This document shows, in pieces, positions 7,123 to 16,477 of a DNA stretch of 33,124 nucleotides. The position numbers and the translations under genes are program-made. Each line of letters begins with the position of its first letter. Position 1 is the first letter of the stretch. Origin of the DNA: Gammaproteobacteria bacterium (GTDB taxonomy: Bacteria; Pseudomonadota; Gammaproteobacteria; HK1); assembly GCA_009937425.1 (NCBI GenBank), contig JAACFO010000036.1, forward strand, positions 1 to 33,124. Reading direction: 5' to 3'. The notes under the pieces were generated by a model. It was given only the letters and a program-made list of their open reading frames with translations. It ran no database searches and was not told where the DNA came from.

Positions 7123-9366
7123 GTGAAAAGTCCGTGGAATAAAATTCGCAATCAACGCACCGCAGTAGCGGCCGAAGAAGGGTCGAGCCGCGCCCGCAGC
7201 TCGGGGACTTCGCGCCGTGCAAGTGCGCGCCAGGCGTGGCGCGTGGTGTTGCCCTCGCTGCTGTTCATATTCGTCGCCTTGATGTTTGCGGCACATTCTC
7301 TGGCACGCCGCCACAGCAACGCCGATGCCGAGTACGTTGGATTGATGAACGAGTTGAAACTGCGCTCCCAACAGGTCTCCCGGGAGGCGCAACTGGCGGC
7401 GCGCGGCAACGTGCAGGGGCTTTCGCGGCTCAAAGCCCACGGCACGGAAATGCAAACGATGCTGGACCGGCTTCGAAACGGCGACACCGTTGGTCCGCTG
7501 CCGCCGCTACCAGAGAGAATGGCACCCTCGCTGCAGGCAGTCGAGACCAGGTGGGACGGCATTCGCAACGACATCGATGTCATCCTCTCGGGCGCCCAGG
7601 CAGCGGCCGCCATGCGTGAGAACGGCAAGAGTCTCGACGCATTGTTTTCATCCGCGCGCCTGACAACCCAGGAAGTTTTCGGCGCCGTTGCCTCGGGTAC
7701 CGCATCGGCGGAGCACGTATCTCTGGTAGGCCGCCAGTTGGTACGCCTGGAACGCATGTCCATCGATGTGAAGCGCACCCTCGAGGGCGGTACCGACACC
7801 GCTGCCGCAGCGCTGAGTCTGAAGCGCGATGTCACTGACTTCGTGCGAACCACGGCGCGCCTGCTCGGTGACGACAAGTCCGATCCAGGCCTGCGTGTCG
7901 ACGATCCGGTGGCCCGTCAGGGCATAGAGCGCGTGGCGAGTCTGTTTGCCAACCGTTCCGGGCTGATCGATGCGTTTATCGGCAGCTCAGAGTCGTTGCT
8001 CGAAGTGCACGAGGCGGCAAACATGATCGATGCCGACAGCGTGCCGTTTCTTCAGGCGACCCAAGCGCTCCAGGAGAACTACAACCGGGTCAGCGCCGTC
8101 GGCAGTCAGTACACGACCGCGGTTATCGTTTTCGGCATTCTGGCGCTTTTCTTCCTGTTGATGCTGGGTATCCAGCTTATCCGTGACGCCCATTCTCACA
8201 CCGAGGAAGTACGCCGTCGCGAGCAAGAGAGCCGCGAACGCAACCGGCGCAACCAGGACTCTATCCTCAAGCTGTTGGACGAGATGAGCGACCTCGCCGA
8301 AGGTGATCTCACGGCATACGCATCGGTGACAGAAGACATTACCGGCGCTATCGCTGACGCTTTCAACTACGCCATCGACGCATTACGCCACCTGGTAGCG
8401 CGCATCGATAACACATCCGAAGCCGTCGCCGAGGCGGCGCAAGCCTCCCGAACACGGGCTGTACAGGTAAGCGTCGCAAGCGACCGGCAAAATGCCGAAA
8501 TCATCAAAGCAGCGGCCACCATTCAGGACATGGCTAACTCCATTGAGCGGGTCTCCGCCGACGCCGCGGAGTCCAGTGATGTGGCGAAACGCTCGGTTAC
8601 GATCGCGAACAAGGGTGCCCGTGAAGTGCGCGAGACCATCGAGGGTCTCGACGACATTCGCCTCACGATCCAGGACACTGCGAAGCGACTCAAGCAGCTC
8701 GGCGAAAGCTCCCGGGAAATCGGCGCCATGGTCGGGTTGATCGACGATATCGCCGATCAAACCAACGTGCTGGCGCTGAATGCCGCCATACAAGCCTCCA
8801 TGGCCGGCGAGTCTGGCCGCGGCTTTGGGGTGGTCGCCGATGAGGTTCAGCGTCTGGCCGAGCGTGCCGGTCAAACGACAAAACGCATCGAGCAGCTGGT
8901 CAAAACCGTTCAGGCGGACACCAACGAAGCCATCGACTCCATGGAGAGAAGCACCACCGGGGTCGTATCCGGCGCGTTGCTTGCCCAGGGTGCCGGTACG
9001 TCGCTCGACGAAATCGAAACCGTCTCCCGGCATCTGGCCAAGTTGATTGAATCCATTTCCGCGACTTCCCGGGAGCAGGCGGAGCGCGCTGGTGTCGTGG
9101 CCAAAACCATGTCGGCAATCCGTACGATCACGACGCAAACCCGAGCCGGCGCCAACACGACAGCGAAGTCCGTCGGCAATCTCGCCGATTTGGCCGAGGC
9201 GCTGAAGACATCGGTGGCGGGATTTCGTCTACCGGATTCATTCGATCCCAACGTTGTCGATTTGCGCCCCGGCGCGACTGCCAACGAGGAGCCCCGCGTG
9301 CCCGAGCGCGAGAGTTCCGAGGAGCCGACATCGGATATTCGCAGCTTCCGCCCGGCTCCTCGTTAG
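7123..9366 (+). CDS. pilJ: PilJ methyl-accepting chemotaxis protein
   Basis: A 747-aa inner-membrane chemoreceptor for the Pil-Chp system. TM1 spans about residues 40-62 and TM2 about 330-352, enclosing a helical periplasmic domain of about 265 residues as in PilJ. A HAMP-like segment ([13 protein letters not shown] region) follows, then a long helical hairpin. The tip is intact: [20 protein letters not shown] from residue 549, then [13 protein letters not shown]. In P. aeruginosa PilJ signals surface contact and pilin state to ChpA. The start is GTG at 7123, 11 bp after pilI; no clear ribosome site is visible. No pilK (CheR-type) gene follows, unlike P. aeruginosa, so how this receptor is adapted is unclear. 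An 8-T run lies just after the stop but has no preceding hairpin. Confidence 0.95.
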   Translation: MKSPWNKIRNQRTAVAAEEGSSRARSSGTSRRASARQAWRVVLPSLLFIFVALMFAAHSLARRHSNADAEYVGLMNELKLRSQQVSREAQLAARGNVQGLSRLKAHGTEMQTMLDRLRNGDTVGPLPPLPERMAPSLQAVETRWDGIRNDIDVILSGAQAAAAMRENGKSLDALFSSARLTTQEVFGAVASGTASAEHVSLVGRQLVRLERMSIDVKRTLEGGTDTAAAALSLKRDVTDFVRTTARLLGDDKSDPGLRVDDPVARQGIERVASLFANRSGLIDAFIGSSESLLEVHEAANMIDADSVPFLQATQALQENYNRVSAVGSQYTTAVIVFGILALFFLLMLGIQLIRDAHSHTEEVRRREQESRERNRRNQDSILKLLDEMSDLAEGDLTAYASVTEDITGAIADAFNYAIDALRHLVARIDNTSEAVAEAAQASRTRAVQVSVASDRQNAEIIKAAATIQDMANSIERVSADAAESSDVAKRSVTIANKGAREVRETIEGLDDIRLTIQDTAKRLKQLGESSREIGAMVGLIDDIADQTNVLALNAAIQASMAGESGRGFGVVADEVQRLAERAGQTTKRIEQLVKTVQADTNEAIDSMERSTTGVVSGALLAQGAGTSLDEIETVSRHLAKLIESISATSREQAERAGVVAKTMSAIRTITTQTRAGANTTAKSVGNLADLAEALKTSVAGFRLPDSFDPNVVDLRPGATANEEPRVPERESSEEPTSDIRSFRPAPR

Positions 9367-9433
9367 CGGCACGAGGCACAGGATTTTTTTTCCAGAACCA
9401 GGTTAACAAAAGGTTTCTCAACAGCGATCAAGC

Positions 9434-12400
9434 ATGGATCACGCCACGCTCCAATGGGTGCAGGGTGATATCGAGGACACACTGACGCAGGCACGCTCTG
9501 CGTTGGAGAAGTTTTCGGAAGACTCCCACTCTTCGCACCATGTACAGAGTTGCGCTGAAGCGCTGCATAGCGTGCACGGCGTGCTCGAGATGCTCGAGTA
9601 TTACGGCGCGTGCTTGCTCTTGGAGGAGATGGAAAGTCTCTGCCGCATGTTGCAGAGCACTGTGGGTGACGATGCCAACGAGGAGATGTGCGAGCTTCTG
9701 TTGCGCAGCATTCTGCACCTCGGAGAATACCTGAGCTATCTGCGCGCAGGCCATCAGGACACACCGACGATTTTCATGCCGCTGCTGAACGATCTCCGAT
9801 GCGTGCGGGGCGAGCCCCTGCTTTCGGAAAATGCCCTGTTCGCGCCGGATTTGAATGTCGCGCTTCCCATTCCGGAAAAGACCCACGACCTGGACGATGA
9901 TCAGTTGCGCGAGATCGCGCGCCGCCTGCGCGCGTACTACCAGAAGGGATTGCTCGACTGGTATCAGGGTACGGTGGACGAAACCGGTCTGTCGCTAATG
10001 CAGGCGGTGGTGGCTCGCTGCGAGAAGCTTTGCGGCGGCTCGCCCAGCGTGCGTCTGTGGTGGATCGCCGCCGGCGTCATCGAGGCCTTGCGCAACCACG
10101 GACTGGACGCGAGTGTCTCAGTGCGCCGCCTGCTGGGCTTACTGGATCAGCAACTCAAGACCATCTCCAAGGACGGAAGCGTGGCACTGGGGCACGCAGC
10201 GCCCGCGGACCTGGTCAAGAACCTGCTCTACTATCTGGCTCACGCGACTTCGACGAGCGCGCGGGTCACAGCCATTCGCGCGGCCTATCGACTCGATGAT
10301 TTGTTCGTCGGCGAGGAGGCTTCGGAGCGCGCCGAGCGCATACTGTGCGGTCCCGATCTGGATTCGCTGAAGGTGGTAGCCGAGGGTATCAAGGAGGATT
10401 TGTCCGGCGTCAAGACTGCACTCGATCACCACGTGCGCCAGGGTGCAACGGACTCTACGGATCTCACGCCGGTTGCGGACAAGCTGCGCCGGGTCGCCGA
10501 TACCCTCGGGCTTCTTAATCTCGGGCGCAGCCGAAAGCTGGTGGCATCCCACGTGGAACAGTTGCGCGAATTCGCGCAGTCACCCGATGCGCTGACCGAC
10601 GCCGTGCTCATGGGCATCGCCAGGGATTTGCTACGCGTGGACTCCACCCTCGACAGCATCGCCGAGCATGGACTTGCCGCGGGTGAGCAACAAGCTGGAG
10701 AACCTGTAACGGCGCGCGACGGCGATACCGAGCTCAACAGCATCGAGTATCTGCGCTTGGTAACGGCGGTGGTCGGTGAAGCGACCACCGAACTCGCCGC
10801 CATCAAGCACATCATCGGCGAATCTCTGCGCGAGCCCAGGGACACAAATCTACTCGACGAGGTTTCCCGTCACGTGAGTGTTGTCGAGGGTAGCTTGCGG
10901 ATGCTGTCCCTGGAGCGCGCTGCAGACTTGCTGCGCGATTGGGGGCGTTGCGCTTCTTCGTTGCTTTCCGGCCGGGAACAGGCGCCGCGGTCCGATACCC
11001 TCGATGCCCTCGCCGACGCGCTCGTGGGGCTCGAGTACTACCTGGAATCAGTTGTCGGACTGCAACCCAATGATCACGCGCTGCTGGAGTTTACCGAAGA
11101 TTGTATTCGCTCGCTGGAGCGTTCCGTCGACCAAGCCCGCGACGATATGGGCGCAAGCGGTTTCGAGCCCGCGCCACCACCGCCACCCGCGCAAGTGGTG
11201 GAGCCGGAGATCGACGATGACATCATTCAGGTGTTCATCGATGAGGCCCGCGAGGTTATCGAAGTACTGAAGGATTGCCTCATTCGGTGGAATGCCGATC
11301 CCAGTGACCGCGACGCCCTGATTACCGTGCGCCGCTCCTTTCACACCCTCAAGGGCAGTGGCCGCCTGGTGGGAGCCGTCGATGTCGGTGAGTACGCCTG
11401 GGTGGTGGAGAACCTTCTTAATCGGGTCATCGAAGGTATTTGTCCGGTCACCCGAGGGATACTGGAGTTCGTCACCGAAGCCCACGCCGGCCTGCCTGCT
11501 CTTATCGACGCATTGAGTGCTCGTGAGCCCGGCAACATTGATGTGGAGGCATTCGCCGAGCGTGCTCGTGAGTTGCTCACCCCGCAACCCGGCGCAACTG
11601 CCCGGGACACCACGCAGTTTGCTATCTATTCGGCCGGCGTCGGCGAAGTCGAAAAGTCGCCGTTATCGGACGATGCGCGTGCGGCGGTGGGTGAGTCCGA
11701 GGACATGCGGCGCATTTTCATCGGTGAGGCGGAACGCATTCTCGAGCTGAGTGAAGCCATCGTCGAGCATTGGCGGGAGTCTACCTACGATCCACGCTTT
11801 GTCACCGAGCTGCAGCGTGAGTTGCACACGCTGAAAGGCGGCGCGCGCACCGTCGGGCTCACAGGAGTCGGCGATCTCAGTCACGCCATGGAATCGGTGT
11901 TAATGATGGTCGCCGAGGAGCACCTGCCACCCTCGGAAATTCTCCTCGACCTCATCGAGGATTGCCACGATCGTCTCGAAGAGCTTCTCAAGTCTGCCCG
12001 GGATAAGCACGAGCTCGCATCGGTCGAGGATTTGATCACACGTATGGACGACCTGGTGTGCCCGGGCGTTTCCGGTGTTTCCGGCGTGGCGGGGGAGCCC
12101 CGAGCCGACGGCGAAGCGTCGGTGACTTCCGGCCTCGCGGAGGTGACCCGCGGCGGTGCCGTGGTCGAGAGGCAACCCTCGGGCGCCGGTAACGGTCGCC
12201 TGATGGCCTTCGATAAGGGCGAGCGCATTCAGGTCTCATCGTCGTTCCTGGACAGCTTGTCGGATTACGCCGGTGAGCTGACGATTTCCCAATCCCGCTT
12301 CGGTCAGCAAGTCGGATCCTTCAAATACAATCTCGAGGAAATGGACCAGACCATCACGCGGCTTCGCGATCAGCTGCGGCGCCTGGATATCGAAACCGAA

Positions 12401-14044
12401 GCGCAGGTCCAGTATCGCAAGGATCTGGCTATAGATACGGACTCGAAGCAGGAATTCGACGGATTGGCGCTGGAGCGTTTCTCGAAGCTCCAGCAGCTTT
12501 CCCGCTCTCTTGTGGAAAGTGTTTCCGATTTGCGCAGTCTTCGCGAGATTCTCGGTGGCATTGCGCGGGAATCCGACGACATGCTGGCCGAGCAGGCGCG
12601 GGTCAGCAAGGATTTGCAACAGGGGCTGATGCGTACGCGCTTGTTGCCCTTTTCCGAACAGGCGCAACGATTCCGACGCCTGGTACGGCGCACGATGACC
12701 GAACTCGATAAGCGTGTCGAGCTGGAAATCGAAGGTGAGGAAATCCGGCTGGACCGAACCATTCTCGAACGCATCACACCGTCCCTCGAACACCTGCTGC
12801 GCAATGCCGTGGATCACGGTATCGAGTCGCCGCAAAAGCGTAAGCAACTGGGTAAACGCGAAATTGGCGCCGTCAAAATTGTCGTCTCCCGTTCTGGGCC
12901 AGAGGTCGTGATAAAGGTTTCGGATGATGGCAACGGTTTAGACCAGAGCGCCATTTATCAGATGGCGTTGCAGAAAAAGATGGTGGCGCCCGGCGCCAAG
13001 CTCACCGACGAAGAGCTGTTTCAACTGATCCTGGAGCCGGGCTTCAGCACCATGCAGGAAGTCACTCAGATTTCCGGGCGCGGGGTCGGACTCGATGTGG
13101 TCAACGCTGACATAAAGCAGTTCGGGGGAACCCTCGATATCGCTTCGCGTCCCGGGCAAGGGTGCATATTCAGCATTCGCCTGCCCTTTACCCTGGCTGT
13201 CAACCAGGCCTTGCTGGTCATGGTGGATGACGAGAACTTCGCCTTGCCGATTTCAAATGTCGCCGGTGTCGTGCGTGTCTCCGGGGAGAATCTGCGGCGG
13301 CTGGAATCCGAGCAGGCCCCGTCCTTTGAATACGCAGGCTCGCGCTACCCTTTCGCGCACCTGGGCACCATGCTCGAATTCGGTGAGTCGAATTACGACG
13401 AGTCCCGCCAGCCCTACCCGGTGGTATTGGTGCAGGCCGGCGAGCACCGCATGGCATTTCTGGTCGAGAGTCTTACCGGTCGTCACGAAATCGTGGTCAA
13501 GGCTCTGGGGCCGCAACTGTCAGGGATCCAGTGGCTCAGTGGCGCCACAGTGCTGGGTGATGGACGTGTCGCGATGATCCTGGACGTGCCTGCGCTCATG
13601 CGCCGTGCCGCTTCATTGCACGGCGTCCCGCGGGATCCCAGCACCTTCGGCGAGGCAGCCGCATCTGCAGCCGATGCCGCAACCGTGATGGTGGTCGACG
13701 ACTCCATTACCGTGCGTCAGGTCACGCAGCGGTTGCTGAATCGAAACGGCATCGAAGTGTTCACCGCCAAGGACGGCGTCGAAGCGCTTGCCTTGCTCAA
13801 GGAGAGGCGACCCGATCTCATGCTGCTCGATATCGAGATGCCACGCATGGACGGATTCGAGTTGGCCGCGACCATCCGCAAGGATCAAGAACTCAAAGAC
13901 CTGCCGATTATCATGATTACGTCACGCACCGGTAAGAAACACAGCGACCACGCGGCGCAGATCGGGGTCAATCGATATCTGGGCAAGCCCTATCATGAAG
14001 GGGAGTTGTTGGAGAACATCAACTCGCTGCTCGGGAGAACCTGA
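9434..14044 (+). CDS. chpA: ChpA/PilL hybrid histidine kinase (CheA with Hpt, CheW and receiver domains)
   Basis: A 1536-aa CheA-type kinase of the Pil-Chp system. In order: a FimL-like N-terminal module (about 1-270), two Hpt-like helical segments with no histidine motif (about 300-560), two canonical Hpt domains with phospho-accepting His637 (FHTLKGSGRL) and His798 (LHTLKGGART), the dimerisation region (about 925-1085, with the MRTRLLPF motif after it), the P4 ATPase with N-box HLLRNAVDHGIE at about 1120-1133, DDGNG and GRGVGLD boxes, a CheW-like P5 domain (about 1255-1395), and a C-terminal receiver with Asp1466 (LMLLDIEMPRMDG). P. aeruginosa ChpA is about 2470 aa with more Xpt domains, so this one is a compact version. 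It phosphorylates PilG and PilH in that species. The 2-bp gap to the next gene indicates tight coupling. Confidence 0.96.
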   Translation: MDHATLQWVQGDIEDTLTQARSALEKFSEDSHSSHHVQSCAEALHSVHGVLEMLEYYGACLLLEEMESLCRMLQSTVGDDANEEMCELLLRSILHLGEYLSYLRAGHQDTPTIFMPLLNDLRCVRGEPLLSENALFAPDLNVALPIPEKTHDLDDDQLREIARRLRAYYQKGLLDWYQGTVDETGLSLMQAVVARCEKLCGGSPSVRLWWIAAGVIEALRNHGLDASVSVRRLLGLLDQQLKTISKDGSVALGHAAPADLVKNLLYYLAHATSTSARVTAIRAAYRLDDLFVGEEASERAERILCGPDLDSLKVVAEGIKEDLSGVKTALDHHVRQGATDSTDLTPVADKLRRVADTLGLLNLGRSRKLVASHVEQLREFAQSPDALTDAVLMGIARDLLRVDSTLDSIAEHGLAAGEQQAGEPVTARDGDTELNSIEYLRLVTAVVGEATTELAAIKHIIGESLREPRDTNLLDEVSRHVSVVEGSLRMLSLERAADLLRDWGRCASSLLSGREQAPRSDTLDALADALVGLEYYLESVVGLQPNDHALLEFTEDCIRSLERSVDQARDDMGASGFEPAPPPPPAQVVEPEIDDDIIQVFIDEAREVIEVLKDCLIRWNADPSDRDALITVRRSFHTLKGSGRLVGAVDVGEYAWVVENLLNRVIEGICPVTRGILEFVTEAHAGLPALIDALSAREPGNIDVEAFAERARELLTPQPGATARDTTQFAIYSAGVGEVEKSPLSDDARAAVGESEDMRRIFIGEAERILELSEAIVEHWRESTYDPRFVTELQRELHTLKGGARTVGLTGVGDLSHAMESVLMMVAEEHLPPSEILLDLIEDCHDRLEELLKSARDKHELASVEDLITRMDDLVCPGVSGVSGVAGEPRADGEASVTSGLAEVTRGGAVVERQPSGAGNGRLMAFDKGERIQVSSSFLDSLSDYAGELTISQSRFGQQVGSFKYNLEEMDQTITRLRDQLRRLDIETEAQVQYRKDLAIDTDSKQEFDGLALERFSKLQQLSRSLVESVSDLRSLREILGGIARESDDMLAEQARVSKDLQQGLMRTRLLPFSEQAQRFRRLVRRTMTELDKRVELEIEGEEIRLDRTILERITPSLEHLLRNAVDHGIESPQKRKQLGKREIGAVKIVVSRSGPEVVIKVSDDGNGLDQSAIYQMALQKKMVAPGAKLTDEELFQLILEPGFSTMQEVTQISGRGVGLDVVNADIKQFGGTLDIASRPGQGCIFSIRLPFTLAVNQALLVMVDDENFALPISNVAGVVRVSGENLRRLESEQAPSFEYAGSRYPFAHLGTMLEFGESNYDESRQPYPVVLVQAGEHRMAFLVESLTGRHEIVVKALGPQLSGIQWLSGATVLGDGRVAMILDVPALMRRAASLHGVPRDPSTFGEAAASAADAATVMVVDDSITVRQVTQRLLNRNGIEVFTAKDGVEALALLKERRPDLMLLDIEMPRMDGFELAATIRKDQELKDLPIIMITSRTGKKHSDHAAQIGVNRYLGKPYHEGELLENINSLLGRT

Positions 14045-14045
14045 G

Positions 14046-14555
14046 TTGGACCCGGAAGAGAACACAGTACGGTGCCTGGCGCTCCCCATCGTCGATGAAC
14101 AGATCCTGGTTCCCAATGCCGTGGTGGCGGAAGTCTTTGCCGCGCACACCGTTTCGCCGGCCAGCGGCGGTCCGGATTGGCTGCTCGGCAGCCTGACCTG
14201 GCGCGACCGGGTGCTGCCGCTCATATGCATGGAGGCGGCTCTGGGCGGTGCCAGGCTCGAGGCTGGTGCCCGCTCGAAGATCGTGGTCATCAACGCATTG
14301 TCTGCCAGTGAGCCGCTCGAGAATTTCGCCGTTCTGTTACAGGGTATCCCCCATCAAGTGCTCGCCACAGATCACACGGTTACGCTGGAGTCACCGATAA
14401 ACGGAGCACGCCCATTCGTGGCCCTGGACCTGCAGGTAGAGGGCGAGCGGGCCTTTATTCCGGACCTGGATGCCGTCGAAAAGGCGCTTCTCGAAGTCGC
14501 CGAGCATTGGACAGGCACCAGTCCGGAATTCGGCGAAGAGAATGACGCCGGCTGA
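14046..14555 (+). CDS. chpC: ChpC-like CheW-domain protein
   Basis: A protein of 169 residues with a CheW-like fold: a lead strand VRCLALPIVDEQILVPNAVV, a core of DWLLGSLTWRDRVLPLICME in the position of the CheW glycine-rich loop, and an AFIPDLDAVEKALLE tail. It directly follows chpA, the place near which ChpC sits in P. aeruginosa; chpB, which would lie between, is absent. I chose the TTG at 14046 as start because GGGAG (14034-14038) lies 7 bp upstream and an earlier in-frame start (13995) would overlap chpA by 50 bp with no similarity. ChpC is thought to be a second coupling protein, perhaps for other receptors. CheW-fold is sure; the ChpC name rests mainly on position. Confidence 0.8.
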   Translation: MDPEENTVRCLALPIVDEQILVPNAVVAEVFAAHTVSPASGGPDWLLGSLTWRDRVLPLICMEAALGGARLEAGARSKIVVINALSASEPLENFAVLLQGIPHQVLATDHTVTLESPINGARPFVALDLQVEGERAFIPDLDAVEKALLEVAEHWTGTSPEFGEENDAG

Positions 14556-14578
14556 CGCTGCCATCGCAGGCGTGGAAT

Positions 14579-14630
14579 AAGGAGGAGCAGGAATCCTTTG
14601 TGGGGTGTACGTCGTGAGTTATGCTGTTAA
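14579..14630 (+). other. Strong unassigned Shine-Dalgarno with possible short leader ORFs
   Basis: AAGGAGG at 14579-14585 is the strongest ribosome-site match in the region but serves no annotated gene; the next gene starts 78 bp downstream. Candidate starts are TTG 14598 (10 codons, ending 14630) and GTG 14600 (5 codons). A further mini-frame, ATG 14621 to TAG 14656 (11 codons), ends 7 bp before the next gene. These might form a leader peptide or uORF, or the purine run may be chance. Confidence 0.2.
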
Positions 14631-14663
14631 CTCGACCCCCCGCGCTGGATTATTAGAAGAAAC

Positions 14664-15515
14664 ATGAGCGAAATCGTTCGGGAGGAGAGAGAGTTCCTCT
14701 TGACTGTATTCGGAGCGAGTCCGGCGTTGCGAACGATCGTGGGGAGCTTGTGCAAGCTTTACCGCTATCGCGACCGCAGCTACCGGGTGATCGAACGGAG
14801 CGACTTTAAGGACGTGAACATCGTTATCGTGGACGCGGACGACGCCGTTGCGCTCGCTCAATGGAACGACGTCAACGATGCGCGAAATGCAGATTCAGGC
14901 AAGCCGGCCATACTGATAGGTGCGGAGTTCGCGGAGCCGGCTGAAGAGGTCAGCGGCCGGGAGTACCGGTTGAAACGAACACGCCTGTCGGCGCATTTGT
15001 TGAAGACATTGGATGCAATTACCGTCAGGGAGCTGAAGTATATCCCCGAGCTCGTGATCGGCGGCGATAACGGGCCCGTCGCCCATGCAATCGTCAGTAA
15101 CTTGCTGGAGAGATCCGGTTCCTCTGACAACGGAGACTGTGGAAAGGTGCTGGTGGTCGATGACAGTCTTTCGGTTCGCACGCAGATGGATCTCTGCCTG
15201 CGCCTCCACGATCTATCGGTGGACCTGGCGGAGGATGCCGAGGCCGCCCTCGATTTGCTTCAAGAAAGTAACTACGACGTAATTTTTCTTGATGTTGTGT
15301 TACCGGCAATGGACGGCTACAAGGTTTGTAAGTTGATCAAATCCAATGCAACAACACGGTCGATCCCCATAGTCATGTTGACTGGAAAAACATCACCGTT
15401 TAATAAAGTCCGAGGCGTAATGGCCGGTTGTGACCGCTACCTGACGAAGCCTGTGGACGCTGAAGAGCTTAGGATGGTTTTGTACGAATACTTACCGGAG
15501 ATGCAGCCCCACTAG
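14664..15515 (+). CDS. Two-domain response regulator: pseudo-receiver plus C-terminal receiver
   Basis: A 283-aa soluble protein that opens the second chemosensory operon. Residues about 160-283 are a good receiver: VLVVDDSLSVRTQMD, phosphoacceptor Asp210 in VIFLDVVLPAMDGYKVCKLIK, and CDRYLTKPV with the conserved Lys. Residues about 10-130 have a receiver-like strand pattern (LLTVFGAS, VNIVIVDADD, KPAILIGAE) but lack the acidic pair after the first strand and the Lys-Pro of the fifth, so this looks like a pseudo-receiver. No DNA-binding or enzymatic domain is present, so output is probably by protein contact, as for CheY or PilG. The upstream 108-bp gap carries an unassigned ribosome site. 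The start ATG 14664 has only a weak AGAAG before it. Confidence 0.85.
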   Translation: MSEIVREEREFLLTVFGASPALRTIVGSLCKLYRYRDRSYRVIERSDFKDVNIVIVDADDAVALAQWNDVNDARNADSGKPAILIGAEFAEPAEEVSGREYRLKRTRLSAHLLKTLDAITVRELKYIPELVIGGDNGPVAHAIVSNLLERSGSSDNGDCGKVLVVDDSLSVRTQMDLCLRLHDLSVDLAEDAEAALDLLQESNYDVIFLDVVLPAMDGYKVCKLIKSNATTRSIPIVMLTGKTSPFNKVRGVMAGCDRYLTKPVDAEELRMVLYEYLPEMQPH

Positions 15516-15548
15516 CTGCCCGGCTGGATACGAGGAACAGTTACGAAT

Positions 15549-15914
15549 ATGGCTATCAATAAGATTATGGTCGTCGATGACGTTGCTACCGATCGCATGC
15601 ACCTGCGCGAAATTTTGACTGATGCCGGCTACCTGGTTGTCACAGCGGCATCGGGTAAGGAGGCTCTCAATCTCGCCGTCAGCGACAAACCCGATTTAAT
15701 ATTTCTGGACATCGTCATGGATGACATGGATGGTTATCAGGCGTGCAGAAAGCTGACGAGTGGCGAAGCTACGAAAGACATACCGGTGGTCATGGTCAGT
15801 GCGAACAAGCAGAAAGTCGACAAGCTCTGGGCTCAGAAACAAGGCGCGCGCGCATATGTCACGAAACCCTATACGACCGACGACATTACCAACCAGATTC
15901 AAAAGTTTCGTTAA
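15549..15914 (+). CDS. CheY-like single-domain response regulator (PilH-like)
   Basis: A 121-aa receiver: IMVVDDVATDRMHLREIL, phosphoacceptor Asp54 in LIFLDIVMDDMDGYQACRKL, and WAQKQGARAYVTKPY with the conserved Lys. The tail segment resembles PilH more than enterobacterial CheY. It sits 33 bp after the two-domain regulator and abuts the next gene without a gap, its TAA being followed at once by that gene's GTG. It is the likely phosphorylation target of the CheA hybrid later in the operon. Whether it acts on pili, flagella or another output cannot be told from the sequence. Confidence 0.92.
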   Translation: MAINKIMVVDDVATDRMHLREILTDAGYLVVTAASGKEALNLAVSDKPDLIFLDIVMDDMDGYQACRKLTSGEATKDIPVVMVSANKQKVDKLWAQKQGARAYVTKPYTTDDITNQIQKFR

Positions 15915-16448
15915 GTGGCCGCCGAACTGCTAAGTCCGACCGTAGCGTTGACACGCTACTTCGTGACACCGGACCAGGAGCTCGGTCTGCCCGGGGCGGG
16001 GCGCGGCACGGCGGGGATTCAGCGTTACGGTTTCCGAATCGGGGCGTGCCGGTTCGTGCACGATCTCGGCCTCGACGTGGAGCTCATCGAGCTCGCGCGA
16101 TGCTTTGATTTGCCGAATTCGAGTGCCTGGTTCTCCGGATTGGTGAACCTGCGCGGAAATCTCGTGCCTGTTTTTGATCTCAAGAGCCTGCTGGGGATAA
16201 CCGGTCCGACGGGCTTCAGACAGATGCTGCTGGTCATCGGCAGCGGCGAAAGAATCGCCGCGCTGGTCATCGATGGCACGCCGGATCATATCAATATCGA
16301 CGCGGGTGGCCGCGTCGATCAGCCGGATCACGTCCCCGAGGTTCTCCAGGAGCACCTGCAGGGGGCGTACGAATTTGCCGGTGAAATCTGGTACCAGGTG
16401 AACTACGAGACTTTGTTCGAGTCATTGGCGAAGCGTACCGCTGAATAA
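15915..16448 (+). CDS. CheW-like coupling protein (PilI-like)
   Basis: A 177-aa protein with an N-terminal extension of about 40 residues and a CheW domain. The core WFSGLVNLRGNLVPVFDLKS is a clear CheW signature and very like PilI; IAALVIDGTPDHI and a C-terminal YETLFESLAKR strand complete the fold. The GTG start at 15915 directly follows the stop of the receiver gene, so translation is probably coupled. It is the most canonical of the three coupling proteins in this operon and the best candidate to link the operon's receptor to its CheA. Confidence 0.9.
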   Translation: MAAELLSPTVALTRYFVTPDQELGLPGAGRGTAGIQRYGFRIGACRFVHDLGLDVELIELARCFDLPNSSAWFSGLVNLRGNLVPVFDLKSLLGITGPTGFRQMLLVIGSGERIAALVIDGTPDHINIDAGGRVDQPDHVPEVLQEHLQGAYEFAGEIWYQVNYETLFESLAKRTAE

Positions 16449-16477
16449 CAACACAACGACGTGGGGATACTCGCGAA

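Noticed and set aside
9384-9391. Run of eight T after pilJ, as in a terminator
   Set aside because: No GC-rich inverted repeat precedes it, and the next operon gene follows 43 bp later.
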